Shown: positions 45,887-59,305 of the stretch, in pieces
Layout: every line of letters begins with the position of its first letter
Numbering within the stretch: position 1 is the first letter of the stretch
Origin: Malus domestica
Taxonomy: Eukaryota > Streptophyta > Magnoliopsida > Rosales > Rosaceae
NCBI RefSeq assembly: GCF_042453785.1
Contig: NC_091673.1
Location: 3,045,501-3,109,500, forward strand
Direction: 5' to 3'
DNA: 64,000 nucleotides
The notes under the pieces: generated by a model
The model's database searches: none
What the model was told of the DNA's origin: nothing
Seen by the model: only the letters and a program-made list of their open reading frames with translations
Translations under genes and position numbers: made by a program

Positions 45887-46859
45887 TCATATCAGCTTTA
45901 ATTTCTCAGGTGATCAAGTACTGTACATGGAGTGAAGGAAAGATAAATATACAGAAAAAGAAAGATTTATACTAATATTATCAAAGCGTTTATTATTACT
46001 TACATATGATGTTTTCCCCACTATTTCAATTTGTCTTGTCGAGAAAACAGAGAACCATAATGTAGGAGCTTGAGGGGTAATTTTTTGGTGTACTTAAAAT
46101 ATGGTCATGTGATATTATTTTCTATTTAGATTATGATATGTAGATTTGTTTTTTATTTATTAATAAACTTTAAAAATAAGACATATTAATTATTTTGTCG
46201 ACTCTTATTATAACATATAGAATAATACACTACGTATTTATATTCCCCGTAGTTATAAAATTTAAAGAGTTGTTTTGATATAAATTTATCGAGTTTTTGG
46301 GGGTTGTACATTCATGTATGAAGGGATGGTCGATTGTCGACACTATAATTGTTTTCATAATGAAAAGGAAGAATGAATTAATACTCCAGTTTATGGGCAT
46401 GATTACTATGATATCTTGTAAATGTTTTTACAATTTTATGTAAATCGATCGATTGCAAGGAAACATGAGTAGCTGTGACGGCACGGCACGCTTTGAGAAG
46501 ATATTTGTCTAGCATTTTCTAGATGGATTTTTAGTGTGTCCGTATTACGTGATCTGTAGATCACATGTTATTATACAAGTTAAAGAACATTTGAAAATAG
46601 AACTTTCCTCTACTTATATAACGATAATATCGTATACTACACATGTTCCGGACACAATAAAAACATTCTCCATTTGCTATAGCTAACACCATCCATAACC
46701 GTTAATTAAGATATAATTAATTAATTAATGAGGATGGTTAGTGTAAAAGCTTTTTCTTTCTTTGCATTGCAGATTGATTAAGCTCTGCATTGTAGGTCGA
46801 CCAACATATGATGGGTTTGGTGCCACTTATTTGCCACACCTCTTTTAGAATTTGGATAC

Positions 46860-47056
46860 GGGAAAAGATCCTCTCCGGATCTCTCCCACCAAATCCTAGG
46901 GATCTGGAAGTCCGAACTTTTGAAATTCGATCCAACGGCTACGAACAGAAAGTCTCTCTAAAAGTTATAATAATTGTAGTCGTTGGATCAAATTTTAAGG
47001 ATTCAGATCTCCGGATCTCTAGGATTTGATGAGAGAGATCCGAAGGGGATCTTCCC
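46860..47056. mobile_element. Mutator-type MITE, 197 bp, relative of 12118-12316
   Basis: Flanked by TTTGGATAC (46851-46859) and TTTGGATAG (47057-47065), a 9-bp duplication with one change. Ends GGGAAAAGATCC and the reverse complement of GGGGATCTTCCC. The interior CGTTGGATCAAATTTTAAGG resembles the element at 12118-12316. Confidence 0.82.
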
Positions 47057-48571
47057 TTTGGATAGACCGACTTATCACGGCACATTAATGTCATCATGAA
47101 TGCTAATAGGCTGGCATCACGAATCTGTATGTATGTACATATACAGTATGAGTGTCCTAGTGCATTATTTATAAAAATTTGGAATGTAAAACTAAAACAT
47201 CCGCATCTCTAACAATTAAACTGTATCCAACTAAATAGGAACGGTTATATGAATTCTAGAACGTCATTGTGTTCAGTTTTGTGTCAAGTCCTTTGTTAAT
47301 AATAATTACTCCATATATTTTCTAAAGCTTCTTTCCGAGTCTTCCTATATCTTGTTCTATCCGTTTTGCCCTAAGCATTTGTCTCATAATTACATCTTCT
47401 AACCAAAACATCATCGATTATAAACCGATATGTGCAAATATTAGTGCACTACATATAAATACTAATTGATGATCTCAACTAACGTTTCACATCATCAATC
47501 TGTTTCAAGAATCCACTTTTATGATGGGGTAAAAGCACAATCATCTCTCAACATGCCATTAGAATTCCTGTTTGCCATTATTATTATTTGGGCAAATTAA
47601 GCTAGACACTTAAAATCGATTTTCCATTTTTTGTTATTATTAAACAATAATTGCTACATATATACGTGCTTGGATCAAATATATTCTTCTTGCGTGCTAG
47701 ACAAGCTAGGTATAGTTAGTTATTTATTTCATTGTTAGTAACCTAGCTAGTAAGTAGGTACGTTGTACTTAATTTGCGATCGATGCGCTTGTACTCGTAT
47801 TAAGATTCAAATGTGTAAGATTTGAGTCCCAATTACCTGATTCATTTGAGACGAGAAATGCTACATATTTTCGATCATTCATCAGTAATTTATGAATATA
47901 ACGTAAATTTAAAATTGCGTAAAATCATAAGACTCAGTCTATGAGTCAAGATCTTGAACTCTAGAATTTTTACAAACGATTAATGTGAAATACGTAAACA
48001 CATACCCTGATAATGCCATTAAATGTCATCTACAATCTCTAGACCAACAGTAGGTGTGGAGGAAATTAAGGTTTCTCTCTAGCCTTGCTTGCATGCTACA
48101 ACCTTAAAACGTGTTTTTTGTTAGTGTACATATTAAATGAGTATGTGATATAGGCAGAGATGACCCGTTTCGATCAACCAGACCATGCATACAAACGCAA
48201 TATTGGCCTCCCACTCATGGCTCACCCCCACCCACGTTTCAAAGGGTCTGCCGACTTTCTCTATTTACTTCTCCAATTATATTAGGAATAAACATTTTCT
48301 GAACTTGATTTTGTCAACGTTGCCCTAACCATATTAAGAATAAACATTTCATCTGAGGTATTTCTGTTAACGATTCAGAAAATTGATAAAATTATCCATC
48401 ATGAACCATTTCCGGGAAGGTGATTAATTGCGAAAGACGAATATGTGTATGTTTTGCAAACCTAATCCAAATTAAGTCAACTTACAACTTCAAACTAACA
48501 AGTAACAATAATACAATTTAATACAGCTAGATCTCGATAGAAGATTGTGACACATATAATTGTTTAGAAAT

Positions 48572-48731
48572 GTTTTTAGAATAACTAAAAATATTTTTAG
48601 TGAAAATATTTTTAGGTTCTAAAACACTTGAAGCGCACTTAAAATGCTATTCAGGATTCACTCATATTTTTATCAAGGATTGACTCTAATAGCACTTTTA
48701 TAAAAAACGTTTTCAGTTATTTTAAAAATAC
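48572..48731. mobile_element. Small TIR element, about 160 bp
   Basis: Left end GTTTTTAGAATAACTAAAAA and right end, the reverse complement of an AATAACTGAAAA-type sequence, are imperfectly inverted. The interior has ACTTGAAGCGCACTT, similar in style to the element at 58644-58814. Confidence 0.65.
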
Positions 48732-48979
48732 TTTCAAACACATATGTCTATACTACACAAGAAAAATCACGACTAAATTAATTAATAATTAAAACAAAAA
48801 CACACATTTAGAGAATAGTAGGAAGGATACAAATTATATTCAACAAGTTCCCCCCACCTTCCACCGGCCACAACTAATTCAAACAAAATAATTAAACTAA
48901 TATACCATCTCTTATATAAACCCAAACTGGTGCAGGTTTAATTTCAATGATCTTAATATAATCAATTATATTTCACAAC

Positions 48980-49426
48980 ATGGTTCGTCCAATACCAGAG
49001 GTTGCAGCCAACAACTTCGCCTCAATGCCGCTAGCAATCGCCTTGTTCGTCTCAGTCTCTGCCCTTGTAGCTCTATGTGCCAAAGCCAACCATGTACACC
49101 GCCGTGCCTCGCCCGGAAAACAAACTAAGTCACCCTCGGCGGCACCTAAGCAACTTGTGGCCAGCCTCAGCAACAAGGCAATTCCACTCGTCTCCAAAAA
49201 TAAAGGGGAAGAAGTTGAAGTCGTGGATGATGGGTTTGGAGAAGGAGGGGTGTGGCAGAGGTCAATTTTGATGGGTGAGAAGTGCCAGCCACCTGAATTT
49301 TCAGGTGTGATATATTATGATGAGCGTGGAAAACAGCTTTCTGAGCTGCCACCAAGGTCGCCTAGGGTCGCCAGTCCCTTGCCAAACCTTTTCTCTCCTG
49401 CGGCTAGAGATATGCGACCTTGCTAG
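48980..49426 (+). CDS. Small plant-specific membrane protein with a WQRSILMGEKCQPPEFSGVI motif
   Basis: Intronless frame of 148 aa from the ATG at 48980. Residues about 15-36 (MPLAIALFVSVSALVALCA) form one membrane segment or signal anchor. A basic Ser/Pro-rich linker follows, then the block VWQRSILMGEKCQPPEFSGV and IYYDERGKQLSELPPRSPR near residues 91-128. This block is shared by a family of short uncharacterised plant membrane proteins I recall from several genomes. Function unknown. The conserved motif and a clean single frame argue that it is real. Confidence 0.85.
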   Translation: MVRPIPEVAANNFASMPLAIALFVSVSALVALCAKANHVHRRASPGKQTKSPSAAPKQLVASLSNKAIPLVSKNKGEEVEVVDDGFGEGGVWQRSILMGEKCQPPEFSGVIYYDERGKQLSELPPRSPRVASPLPNLFSPAARDMRPC

Positions 49427-50698
49427 CTATAGGTGATCAATTTAAATCCTATATTATGTACAGTACCATATATATGTTTGATGTAATATAGGAAACTCAA
49501 ACTTTATTGGTGTTTCAACTTTATATTTGCACATTTTGATAGCTTGATTCTTTAGTTGAACTGTGTAGGATTGGAGATTGAAGACGATAGAGGCATAAAT
49601 GGGAACTTGGTGGAGGAGACTAAGCAGAGCTAAGTAGAAGATTTAGAATTTTTTTTTTTTTGGAAAACGAAGATTTAGAAGTTTTGCATGTCGTTGCAAG
49701 TTAAAAGAAATAAATGCAATGGCATATAGGTTGGCACAATTCGCATTAAGTTGTGACAAATTTATAGCTTGGAGCCTTGGATTGAGGACGCTCCTCCGTG
49801 GTTGATGCCGTTTTTGGAGGTGAAGACAGAGCTACAGAGTCGATGATTTCTTGTGATGGCAAGCAGAGATCTTCTTTTTCCTTTCGGTGGATTTTTCCAC
49901 CTTGGAAATTTTCAAATCGAAAGGTTTTTTTAGAAGTCCATGCTTGTTGTATTTTCTTTTTCTTGTTGGTTCATATTACATCCATGTATTACTTTTTAAT
50001 GGTTGGGAATTAAATTCATCTTTAACGATATAAAAAAACTGTGTAGGATTATTTCCTATCAGTATGATATCGACAACATCGAGAAGGTGTGAAATGTAAT
50101 AAAACCGTTTATTATGGTAAACATGTTTTTTTTCCTTTAAACAGTAAGTTTAAATGTCAAAATAGTCTTTGCATTTTGTTCTATAGCTAATTTAATCTTT
50201 GTGCTTTCAATTTGGCAAAATTATTATGCGTGTTTACATCTATTAGCTAATTCAAGACAATTCATTTAAAGACAGTTAAAATTGACATATAAAAGAATAA
50301 AAATATAATTTTAATATGGAAGAATGACCGGATCTGTATTATTAAGGGGTGTGCTATCCACACAGCTCATTTTACTTCTCATGCACCCCTTGATAATTTT
50401 TGTCCGCTGATCTTTTTCAATTCATCCAATCTGACGACCGAAAATTAAAAAAATATATGAAGAGTAAAATAGAGTGTGTGAATATCACATTCCATTATTA
50501 ATTCTATCAGATATCTTGTACGGGTTGCCAGACAAGACCTTGTTAAAAATAGGGAGATATGCACATGGAACCCAAGTATTATCCATTGATGATGGCAAGT
50601 AAAATGTCTCTTACAAATTCACCCTTCTCTCCGATGCTCACTCATATAACCCGGCTCCCACCCATCTTCTGTCTGTCTCACCTACTTTGACTCCTCCA
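49427..50698. other. Intergenic spacer
   Basis: No conserved coding sequence. A short plus-strand frame at 49798-50013 lacks recognisable motifs. One MITE at 50351-50488. Confidence 0.65.
50351..50488. mobile_element. MITE with GTGCTATCCACAC ends (family member 3)
   Basis: Starts GTGCTATCCACAC and ends GTGTGTGAATATCAC, imperfectly inverted; interior ACTTCTCATGCACCCCTTG and GACGACCGAAAATTAAAAAA. Related to 12799-12932 and 18265-18407. Confidence 0.72.
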
Positions 50699-52781
50699 AT
50701 GGCTTTACTTCTCCTTCCTAACTCCTTCTCTTTGTCCCTTCTTCGAAACCCTACTGCTCCGCCGACAGGACATACAATAAGAAGAACAAGACACCGGTTT
50801 CTCGCATTGGCGGCGTCTTCCTCGGACTCGGAGGATGACAAGAATAATGCTTCTTCTCAGAGGTCAACCAAGTTGGTCACTTTCTTGGGGAAAGGTGGGT
50901 CCGGAAAGACCACCTCCGCCGTTTTCGCCGCTCAGGTATCTCTGTAATGTATGTCTGAGTTAAAACTAAAGAAACCAACGATGTCCAATTTAACGTTAAT
51001 GTGAAATTTTGTTGGAATTATGGTTGTGGGCAAAGTTTTAATCATGAAAAGATTGAATTTTTTAATGATTTGAATGGTTTTCAATTGGGAAATTTGACCA
51101 CCAAGCATATGAATTTAGCTGAATGATTATATGTTGGGTTTTTCAGCATTTTGCAATGGCAGGGTTTAGCACATGCTTGGTGATACACACACAAGATCCC
51201 ACTGCTGAGTTCCTTCTAAACCGAAAAATCGGAACTTCTCCAACATTGTGCAGCCCCAACCTTTCTGCTCTTAGATTTGAAACCACCAAAGTATGTTTTC
51301 GGAATCCGTTTTTGGTTTTTCGCATTTTCCCTTCCAATAATTATTGTATGTCAAGAAATATGCTGCAAGTTACCTAGACCCAAATTGGATCTTTCTTGAT
51401 AATGTAGATGCTTTTAGGACCTCTGAAACAGCTAAAGCAAGCGGATGCGCGCCTTAATATGACGCAAGGAGTTCTGGAAGGGGTAGGTATGTAACATCAG
51501 TTGAGGGGTTTAGTTGCACCTGAATGTTCTATCTGTGGGGGGATTGATGATGCTTCTGTCTTTTCGATTGAGCAGATTGTCGGAGAAGAGCTTGGGGTGC
51601 TTCCTGGGATGGACCCTATATTTTCCGCATTAGCGCTTGAGAGGCTTGTTCAATTCTTTAGGAATGTGGCACAAAGATACCGCAACGAAGATAATTTTGA
51701 TGTAATAATATATGATGGTATGAGCTCTGAGGAAATGCTGCGGATGATTGGTGCAGCTAGAAAAGCAAGGTCAATGAACACACCCCACAAGCGCGTGCGC
51801 TTACACATGCACATAAACAAACATTCATATATTGACATGAATCACATGATCTGTGCATAGGTTGTACTTGAAATACCTGCGGAACACGGCTGAGAAAACT
51901 GACCTTGGGAGGTTTGCCGGCCCTTCAGTTCTGAGACTGGTGGACGAAGCCATGAGTATAAGCAGCAGTACACCTCATCTCAATGGGAAAATGAGTGCAG
52001 AAATATGGGACAGTCTGGAACAAATGTTGGAGGTAAGTATCAGCCTATTTCCTGTAACTACAGTTTGTTTGTAAATCCAATGAGATCCTGCAATTGTTAT
52101 GTGTGGCGCAGAGAGGGTCATCTGCTTTCTCAGAACCTGAAAAATTTGGCTGCTTCCTAGTGATTGACCCAGACAACCCAATGTCCGTTCATGCTGCATT
52201 ACGCTATTGGGGTTGCACAATCCAAGCTGGTGCACAGGTTTCCGGAGCCTTTGCTATTGCTTCACGACATAAAAACACAGAATCAGAGGAAAGACTCAAG
52301 AAAAACTTTTCACCCTTGCCTTTTGCTAGCATTCCAAATATTTCCTTGGGTTCCCCTCTAGATTGGAATGCGATCATACAGGACACGTTCAGTGAAAGTG
52401 CACGAAATCTGCTTTCTATGACAGCAAGTGGCGGTGGTAACCTAACGCCCTCAGTAAAGTTTGATGCAGCCAGAAAATCAGTAACCCTTTTCATGCCAGG
52501 TTTTGACAAGTCAGAGATCAAGCTATACCAAGTATGCTGATAACCATTTTCATTTTACTATTGTGCTCAATTTTTTTTATGGCTTTTGATGTGCACATTT
52601 TCGGCATCTTTGGTGTGATATTGAACATATAAAAATCTGTGAAATGCAGTATAGGGGAGGATCTGAGTTGCTGGTGGAAGCAGGGGATCAAAGACGCGTA
52701 ATTCATCTGCCTTCGAAAATTCAAGGGAAGGTTGGAGGTGCCAAGTTCATGGACAGAAATCTTGTAATCACAATGCGATAG
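50699..52781 (+). CDS. GET3D: GET3D-like ArsA-family ATPase, chloroplast
   Basis: Seven exons: 50699-50935, 51147-51290, 51408-51482, 51576-51769, 51861-52032, 52112-52531 and 52650-52781, all GT/AG, giving 457 aa. The start is the ATG at 50699; the frame is open slightly upstream but only from TTG. Residues 1 to about 45 are rich in Ser, Leu and Arg and look like a chloroplast transit peptide. The deviant Walker A motif [11 protein letters not shown] lies near residues 64-74, followed by the ArsA/GET3 core ([38 protein letters not shown]). The last about 85 residues form an alpha-crystallin/HSP20-like domain ([17 protein letters not shown]), a fusion typical of the Arabidopsis At1g26090 type. 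GET3-type ATPases are targeting factors for membrane proteins; the role of this class is still open. Confidence 0.93.
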
Positions 52782-53112
52782 CGTATTCTAATTCTAATGA
52801 TTTCGTTTATTTTATAATCAATTGAGATGTCTCTGCGAGAGCGTAGGCAAGCTGATTTCATTACAATTTCAACAAAGGTGGTTCTGACTATGTATTTCAC
52901 TAAGCATATGAAATAAAGCTCAGACAGCAACTTCCAGAAATAACTCTTCGTATGATTGATCTTTCTAACTTAATTTCCTTTTTGCTTGGAATGGATTATT
53001 GATTGTAAAACACGCGTGATACATATGAACATACATTCTACGACATTAAGCGGCCAAGATGAAATTTACAGCAGAACATAGAGACGAGAACAGAGAAAAA
53101 AATCCGAATGAA
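52782..53112. other. Convergent 3' ends
   Basis: About 330 bp between the stop codons of the GET3D-like gene (+) and CHUP1 (-). It must hold both 3' untranslated regions and poly(A) signals, so the transcripts may overlap. Nothing else seen. Confidence 0.7.
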
Positions 53113-56100
53113 TCATGATTCCTGATTAGTTTCTTCTGTTTGTCCATGGACACGGCCCCTTAGCTCTTCGAACGCCTTCATGCTCTCTGCATCAAAGCCT
53201 CCAGCAAACTGGAAACAGTTCCAAGTTAGCATTCCAATTCTATATGTTTTTCACTAAGAATTCAAATCCTTCACATTTGAAAACTCTGAGTAATGGGAAT
53301 TTTCTAATTCTACTGTCTATTTTTACACAAGGAATGAGAAAAAATCAGTTATACCTGATGAACTCGGAAAGCAAAACGCACGCCTTGAAGTAGTATAAAC
53401 TCTCTGTTTGGTTCCTTCTCAGGTCCACTCAATGCATCAAGTTCCGAAGCTACACGTTTCATATACTTTCTTGCCAATTGCACAGATGAGAGCTTGATCT
53501 GCAGTGGTAAAAATCGAACATGAGCTCAATTTTGCGAGATGATACGTAACATAATCATACAAAATATTAACAGCAAGTAAGCACAATAAAGTTTTTTTGA
53601 GTTTTGAAGCGTACCTTGCCGACAACCCCTGAATCCAATAACCAATCGACTGGAATTCCAAACTCCTTGCACCGTGAAATGGCCATGTCTCTTGTACGCA
53701 AGAGAGCATATACACTCTGTTCCACCCTAGAAGAAAAACAATAGAACACTTGAGAATAAAGAAAAATATCGAAAAAGCATTTCTTCTAACCAGCACTTCA
53801 ATGCATGAAAAGAAAGTTCATACTTCTCAAGCAACGAATACATCTTCTTCAGAGCAGCTTCACATGGGAGTTTGGGATCATCAACAAAAGTGGAGACTTG
53901 CTTCTCCAATTTCATCAAGTCTTGGTACTCAAAAGCTGCTTCTCTTAGTGCATCCACTTTTCCTTCAGGCCAATCAAAGTGCTTGAGGACAGCCCTTTCG
54001 TCAACCTACCAAAGGCAGCAAGAGATGGCTAAGTGAGTCTGGAAGGAGGGTTTGTGAGTATACAATATCGAAAAGCATGCAATACAAAAGGAGTTCAGAT
54101 TTAACGGTTTAGCAGTTGAGTCTGCTAGCCATCTGATGAGTGAAATGTAATCCCTTGTTTGTATAATTGAAAGGAACCTTTGCGTGCAATATATGATTCA
54201 GTGGAAGATTAATGGCATACCAAGAAGGAGAGCTCTTCATCTAGCCAGTTCACAAATGCTACAAGATCTTCTATGTTTGTGAAGAAAGCTGCTCGAACTT
54301 CTGCTGCCAACGACATGACAAAATCACCTTGAGCTTCTACATCAGCTTTCACCTGTATCCAACGCAAAAATTTTCAATCTTTGAAACATTTGAGTACTGA
54401 GAACCAAATTTCATGCCTCATATAAGAAGATAAAAGATATAAAAAGACAAAGTTCTACTCACAGCTAAAAGGAATGATGATTTGTTCTCAATCTCCCCAA
54501 TCATATTGCTCCTCGCATCGGATACATTAGATGATGAAGATATTAAAGACGATGTATCCTTCTTTGCTTCACGTTTCATCAATGACTGATAGAATTCAAC
54601 CAGCTCAGGAGCGCGGTGTACTTTATCACCACCACTTGCCCCCTTAGGCAGGCTTCCTGGTGGAGGTGGTGGACGAGGTGGTCCACCAGGTGGTGGTGGC
54701 GGTGGCGGTGGGCCACCAGGTGGAGGAGGTGGTACTCCACTTGGGGGACCGGGAGTTGTACCAACAGGGGCACCTCCAGATGCCTTAGGAGGCGGGCGAG
54801 GTACCCGAGGAGGCCTTTTCTCAATTTGGGCAAGTTTCATCTTGGTTATTACTTGAGGATCAACAGCATTACCATCGGCGTTACCATCATTACTTTGGTT
54901 GCTTGAATTGCCAGAAATAACTGCCTTTTCCTTGATATGGGCAAGTTTTGGTGGTAAAGCTACTGATCTCTCCTTTTCAGCCTTGGCTCTAGGCTCGTAG
55001 CTCAAACTTACACTTGATTTGTCGCCAAACTTCTCTACCCTTGCTTGCTCTGCCCTTTCCTTAATTTGCTTCTCTCTCTCTAAGGCCAACCTATGCCGGT
55101 CTTTGTAAGCAGGATATTTCTCATCTAGAACTCCTTCAACTGACTTCGACATCAACTGGAAAGATGATGCCACAGAATTAGGTGAGTCGCTAGAAGACAT
55201 CTGTGTTCTAATGTTCGGAAGAGTGGGAGTTTGAGGGGAATCATTAAGTTCCTGATCCACCTTCCCAAATGTAGTGATGGCAACACTGTCGCTTGCATTC
55301 CTAATCATCAAGGATTCCAGGGGACCCCTTGGTCGAACGCTCATACTTGGTCTGCTTGGAGAGCCTCCAGACAAAGATCTAGCTGGTGATGAACGAACAC
55401 TAGAATCGTCTTTGCTTTTCCCCCACCTTTTCAGCTTTTGCATTATACCAGGTTTCTTGCTGAGATTACTATATCGACTCGTGGAACTATCAATAGAAAC
55501 ATTGTCAAAATCTTCACTTCCAGGGGACGACGGATGAGAGAAGTTGCTCTCAAGATCTGTATCCCCTTGTCCACGCTCTGATCCTGCATACTCCAACATC
55601 AGTTGTTTGGCCTTCTCCTGCGATTTGGGGCTCAGATTCTTGTTTAGATCACGAGCGGATACCTTTCCTTGGGGTGTCTGATAGTTCCGGAGCTCATACC
55701 TCAAGCATGCATTTACCCAACGGAGGTACACTAGCTCTTCAACTTCACTGAACCTATTCATTTGAAGGCCTTCCACCTGCTTCGATAGGTCCTCATTTGC
55801 ATGCTTTAAATTATTAACCTCCTCTCTTACATTAGCAACCATTTCAGTCTGAAACATGTGAGGGAAAGCACTGTAAGTACGAAATCACACGAACATGTTT
55901 ACAAGCACTGAAGCCACTTGATTAAAACATGTTTCATTCATAATACTTGCTAAACCGCCGGGGCAATTTCCACCAGCTTGCTGAATCCTTTTTGATAAAC
56001 AAAGAAACTATTCAATCTTGGCATCTCTAGGTTCTAGTCTCAAGTTTCAACTCAGAATAGTCAGGGGCTAAGTCCTAAATGAAATAGCGAGCCAAAAGAG

Positions 56101-57578
56101 AAACTACATGTTTGGAAAAAGAAAACAAGAAACTTACATGCCAATGTTTTAAATCTTCTCTCTTCTTCTCATATGAAAAACGTAAAGAAAAGAAAGACAT
56201 GCACGTAATGCAAGAAAGCAGTAAGACCAACCTCCGTCATGTTGGAGAGGGTTGCTACTCTTGCTTCAGCAGCATTCAACTTAATAGTTAGTTCTCTCTT
56301 TTCGATTTGAAGTTCTTTGTTCTTTCTCTTAAGCTCCACGACTTCCACCTCTAATTGATTCACAGCTTTCAGCTTCTTTTCAATTTCAGCATCTTTCTTG
56401 ACGGCTTCTTCCTCTTTAGCCTGTAAATTAGTAACTTGTTGTTTGAGCAACAGTAACTGGCCTTTTGTCTGGTTAGCATCGAGCTGAATCTGCCTCTGCA
56501 ATTCCTTGATTTTGTACCTGGCTGCCTCTAGCTCCTTCTTGGCGGAAGCTCCCCATGTAAGCTCTTCTTGAAGCTTCTTCCTCTCAGACTGCAGAGAGTT
56601 AATAGTAATATTGAGCATGCCAATCTCCATTGTCTTAATCTTGAGTTGCCGTTGTAATTCATCAACGTCTGATTCTTGTTCCTTCAATCCATAGTACTCA
56701 AGTAATTCACCTTCAAGCTTTACTTCTCTTTCCTCCAATTCCTTTACCAGATTACGCAACCTTTCCAGCTCACTTGCATTATTTGCCATCTCAGCTTCAT
56801 ATATGTCTTTCTCTTTTGTATCTGTCTTGTTAACAGGTAATGGGATTTCAATCTCCCCGGATAAAAGATCTTCAAATTCAGGTAAAATATCTTCATCTCC
56901 GATATCACTAGCACGGTTAAATACACTGCTAATTAACTTAACCTCTTCCTCGTCTTCTTCCTCCTCCTCCTCCTCCTCTTCTTCTTCTTTCTGCAATATG
57001 TACCACTCTTAGTTTACTAAAAACAATTTTTTTTTTTTTTTAAGTAAAAGAATTCTAAAACCTATAGGTAAAGGAAGGGAACATAATATTTGCTGCCAAT
57101 TTTACGATGTTGCAAAAGAGATGGGACTTTGACAGAAGTTTGTTATGCACTTACATGCTTTTCTCTGAGGCTATCATCAGAATATGTAAGTTGCTCTTCG
57201 TCTTCCTTCTCGCTTTGATGGTTACTGTTTGCTTTACCATTTTCTAAGTTACAATATCACCAGAAGAATTATAAGAACTAAGATTCTAAAAAATTTGCAA
57301 TAAGGGAACGTAAAACTTAACTCGTCTCTGAAACAATATTTACTAAATATGGCTCAGTTGCAATATATCAACGGATAAAAGAGCTGTAACCGTGTTTTTG
57401 TACAATATAATTTGTGTTCCAATAAATTAATAAACAAGTGACAGTTATGGACCTCATAGAGATGAATACCTGAATGCCTGCCTGTTGAGGCTGATGAACC
57501 AGAGTTTTTTATGCTGTGCTGCCTTGCTGCAATCGCTGCAATGGTAGCAGCAACCAGGAGGCTTAACCTGACTATCAT
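53113..57578 (-). CDS. CHUP1: CHUP1, chloroplast outer-envelope actin-binding protein
   Basis: Nine exons read leftward: 57470-57578, 57155-57243, 56232-56990, 54463-55848, 54221-54352, 53824-54005, 53615-53726, 53355-53498 and 53113-53208. All junctions are GT/AG and the product is 1002 aa, about the length of Arabidopsis CHUP1. It starts MIVRLSLLVAATIAAIAA, the hydrophobic envelope anchor. Then come an acidic poly-Glu tract, a long coiled coil (for example LVKELEEREVKLEGELLEYY), serine-rich sequence, a proline-rich region with runs of PPPPPP that should bind profilin, and the conserved C-terminal domain (APELVEFYQSLMKREAKK, AAFEYQDLMKLEKQV, HQFAGGFDAESMKAFEEL). CHUP1 positions chloroplasts by assembling short actin filaments. 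An intron acceptor-like TTTTAG near 57704 suggests a 5' untranslated intron. Confidence 0.97.
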
Positions 57579-58643
57579 GAAGGTATTGCAAATGGGGAGA
57601 ACTCAAGCTCTCACTTATCGATAAAGATAACCAAATTCGGAAACACCCCACCGCCTGCTTCCACCCACCCCATAGTTGATAATTCAAACCATTAAAGCCC
57701 CTAAAATGCAGAAACAGTAACCCAAAATCTATAATTCCGAAGAGAGATTAAGAAAACAATCCCTTTCCGATATCCATATCCAACTGTACACATCCCAGAC
57801 CGTTCAAGGAACTCGCATATATAAGTATATCAGTAGCCAAATCTAACTATGAAGTATAAACATTCCCGACCTCATCAGCTATCATCTTCTGAGGTTTGTA
57901 GACCAAACATTAAAGAAGGATTTGCTTGGGCCGGAAGTTCTTGATAAGTAAGCATTCCAGCACAACTCTTAGTGCTAAGAGCTATAGCAACCACCAATAA
58001 CTAGTGGCCAATCTTCTCCGAAAGGATTGAAAGTTCACAAATTGGTGGGTCCAAACATGTCTCCGTACCGATTTTAAGGAATATTAGCTGTTAAACAAGC
58101 CAAAAACCAAAGCTGAAAAGTTAGAAAATGTAAATTTTAACTGCAGTTACACTATTTCTGTTAACTGTTCTTCCAGCTGACAGTTTGGCTTTGCTCACCT
58201 AATTGAGTCAAGCTTTAGATTGATCAGAAGCTCAAAAGACAAAATATGACCAATCATTGCCATCTGATCCATTTGACAAACTTGGTATATGCAGAAATCA
58301 AACACTGATGAATGGTAAGAAATCAATTTGATATAAGGTGGTGGGTCCAGAATTCCCAAATCAAAGGACTCCTATTTCAAGTAAGCAATTTTCTGTTTGG
58401 CTGAAATTTTAATCCTCAGAGGTAGCCAAATACAAAGCAAACTAAACCAAACTTTTGGGGGTGATTACCTAAAAACCCACTTGCTTTCCTTTTTGGCATT
58501 TCCCAAAAAGCTTGTATCTTTGTGGTTGGTTTTATGTGTAATCGGAAGCAAGTGTTGCATATCATGGGTTGCGCATGCAAGACATGATTTTTATCAATAA
58601 GTCTGTTCACATAGCATAAAAGTCTACTCTTTTTAAAGGCATG

Positions 58644-58814
58644 TTTGGGATTGCCTCTAGAAAGGCTAAAAGCGTTTCTTGCTACCGTAGAAGCGCTTTC
58701 TAGAAAAGCACGAAGCACTTGAATTCTCAATAAACATTTCAACATGTTTTTAATAAAAGCACTTTTAGCATAAGCACTTATAAACAAAAGTGCTTCCGTA
58801 GAAGCACTCCCAAA
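58644..58814. mobile_element. MITE with TTTGGGA(T/G)TGC ends, 171 bp
   Basis: Left TTTGGGATTGCCTCTAGAAA and right, the reverse complement of TTTGGGAGTGCTTCTACGGA, are good inverted ends. The interior repeats AAGCACTT and GAAGCGC words. A shorter remnant with AAGCACTTTTGC words lies near 59690-59750. Confidence 0.75.
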
Positions 58815-59184
58815 GTGTAAAATTATGGCAGGATGCCCACAAGAACTTGTAGATAAGATTTTGGAAACTGAGATTTGTAGTGGGAAGTGTGGCCAGCAAA
58901 GTGACCCACAACATAACAAAGAATCATCCATTGAATTGAAAACGAGTTGTTCGGCGGAGGAATTTGAGATCGTGAACTTGTCAAAGAGGATACAATATTC
59001 GAGAAGAAAATTGCAGACGTGCAAATGAAAAGCCACGGAAAATTACAAGAAAAATCGTTTTCTGGGTTATAAATTATGTGGACTCCACAACTTACACCAG
59101 AAGCCAAACTCCATTATCCAAACATGGATTTTGGGGCTCTAGTTGTTCCACATGCCTCAGAGAAGAGGAAGCTACAACATACGT

Positions 59185-59305
59185 AAAAATTCTACTGTGC
59201 TCCGGTGTATTTTATATACCGGGGTTTTTTGCCGTTAAATATTGGTCATTGGATCATTAACGAAGAATTTAACGGCAAAAAATTCGGTGCATACTAGAAG
59301 ATTTT
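59185..59305. mobile_element. Foldback MITE, about 120 bp
   Basis: Arms with AAAATTCTACTGTGCTCCGG and TTTTTTGCCGTTAAAT pair with ATTTAACGGCAAAAAA and ATACTAGAAGATTTT on the right. The left arm carries about 16 extra bases around TTTATATACC. Confidence 0.7.

Larger units (their letters stand above)
45887..48979. other. Intergenic spacer with two MITEs
   Basis: AT-rich, no coding sequence recognised. It holds the Mutator-type MITE at 46860-47056 and the TIR element at 48572-48731. Confidence 0.7.

Noticed and set aside
54579-54906. Open frames rich in His/Leu or Trp/Arg at the CHUP1 proline region
   Set aside because: Shifted-frame readings of the proline-rich repeat in CHUP1.
58416-59036. 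206-codon minus-strand open frame
   Set aside because: It crosses the MITE at 58644-58814, has no conserved motif, and composition suggests chance.
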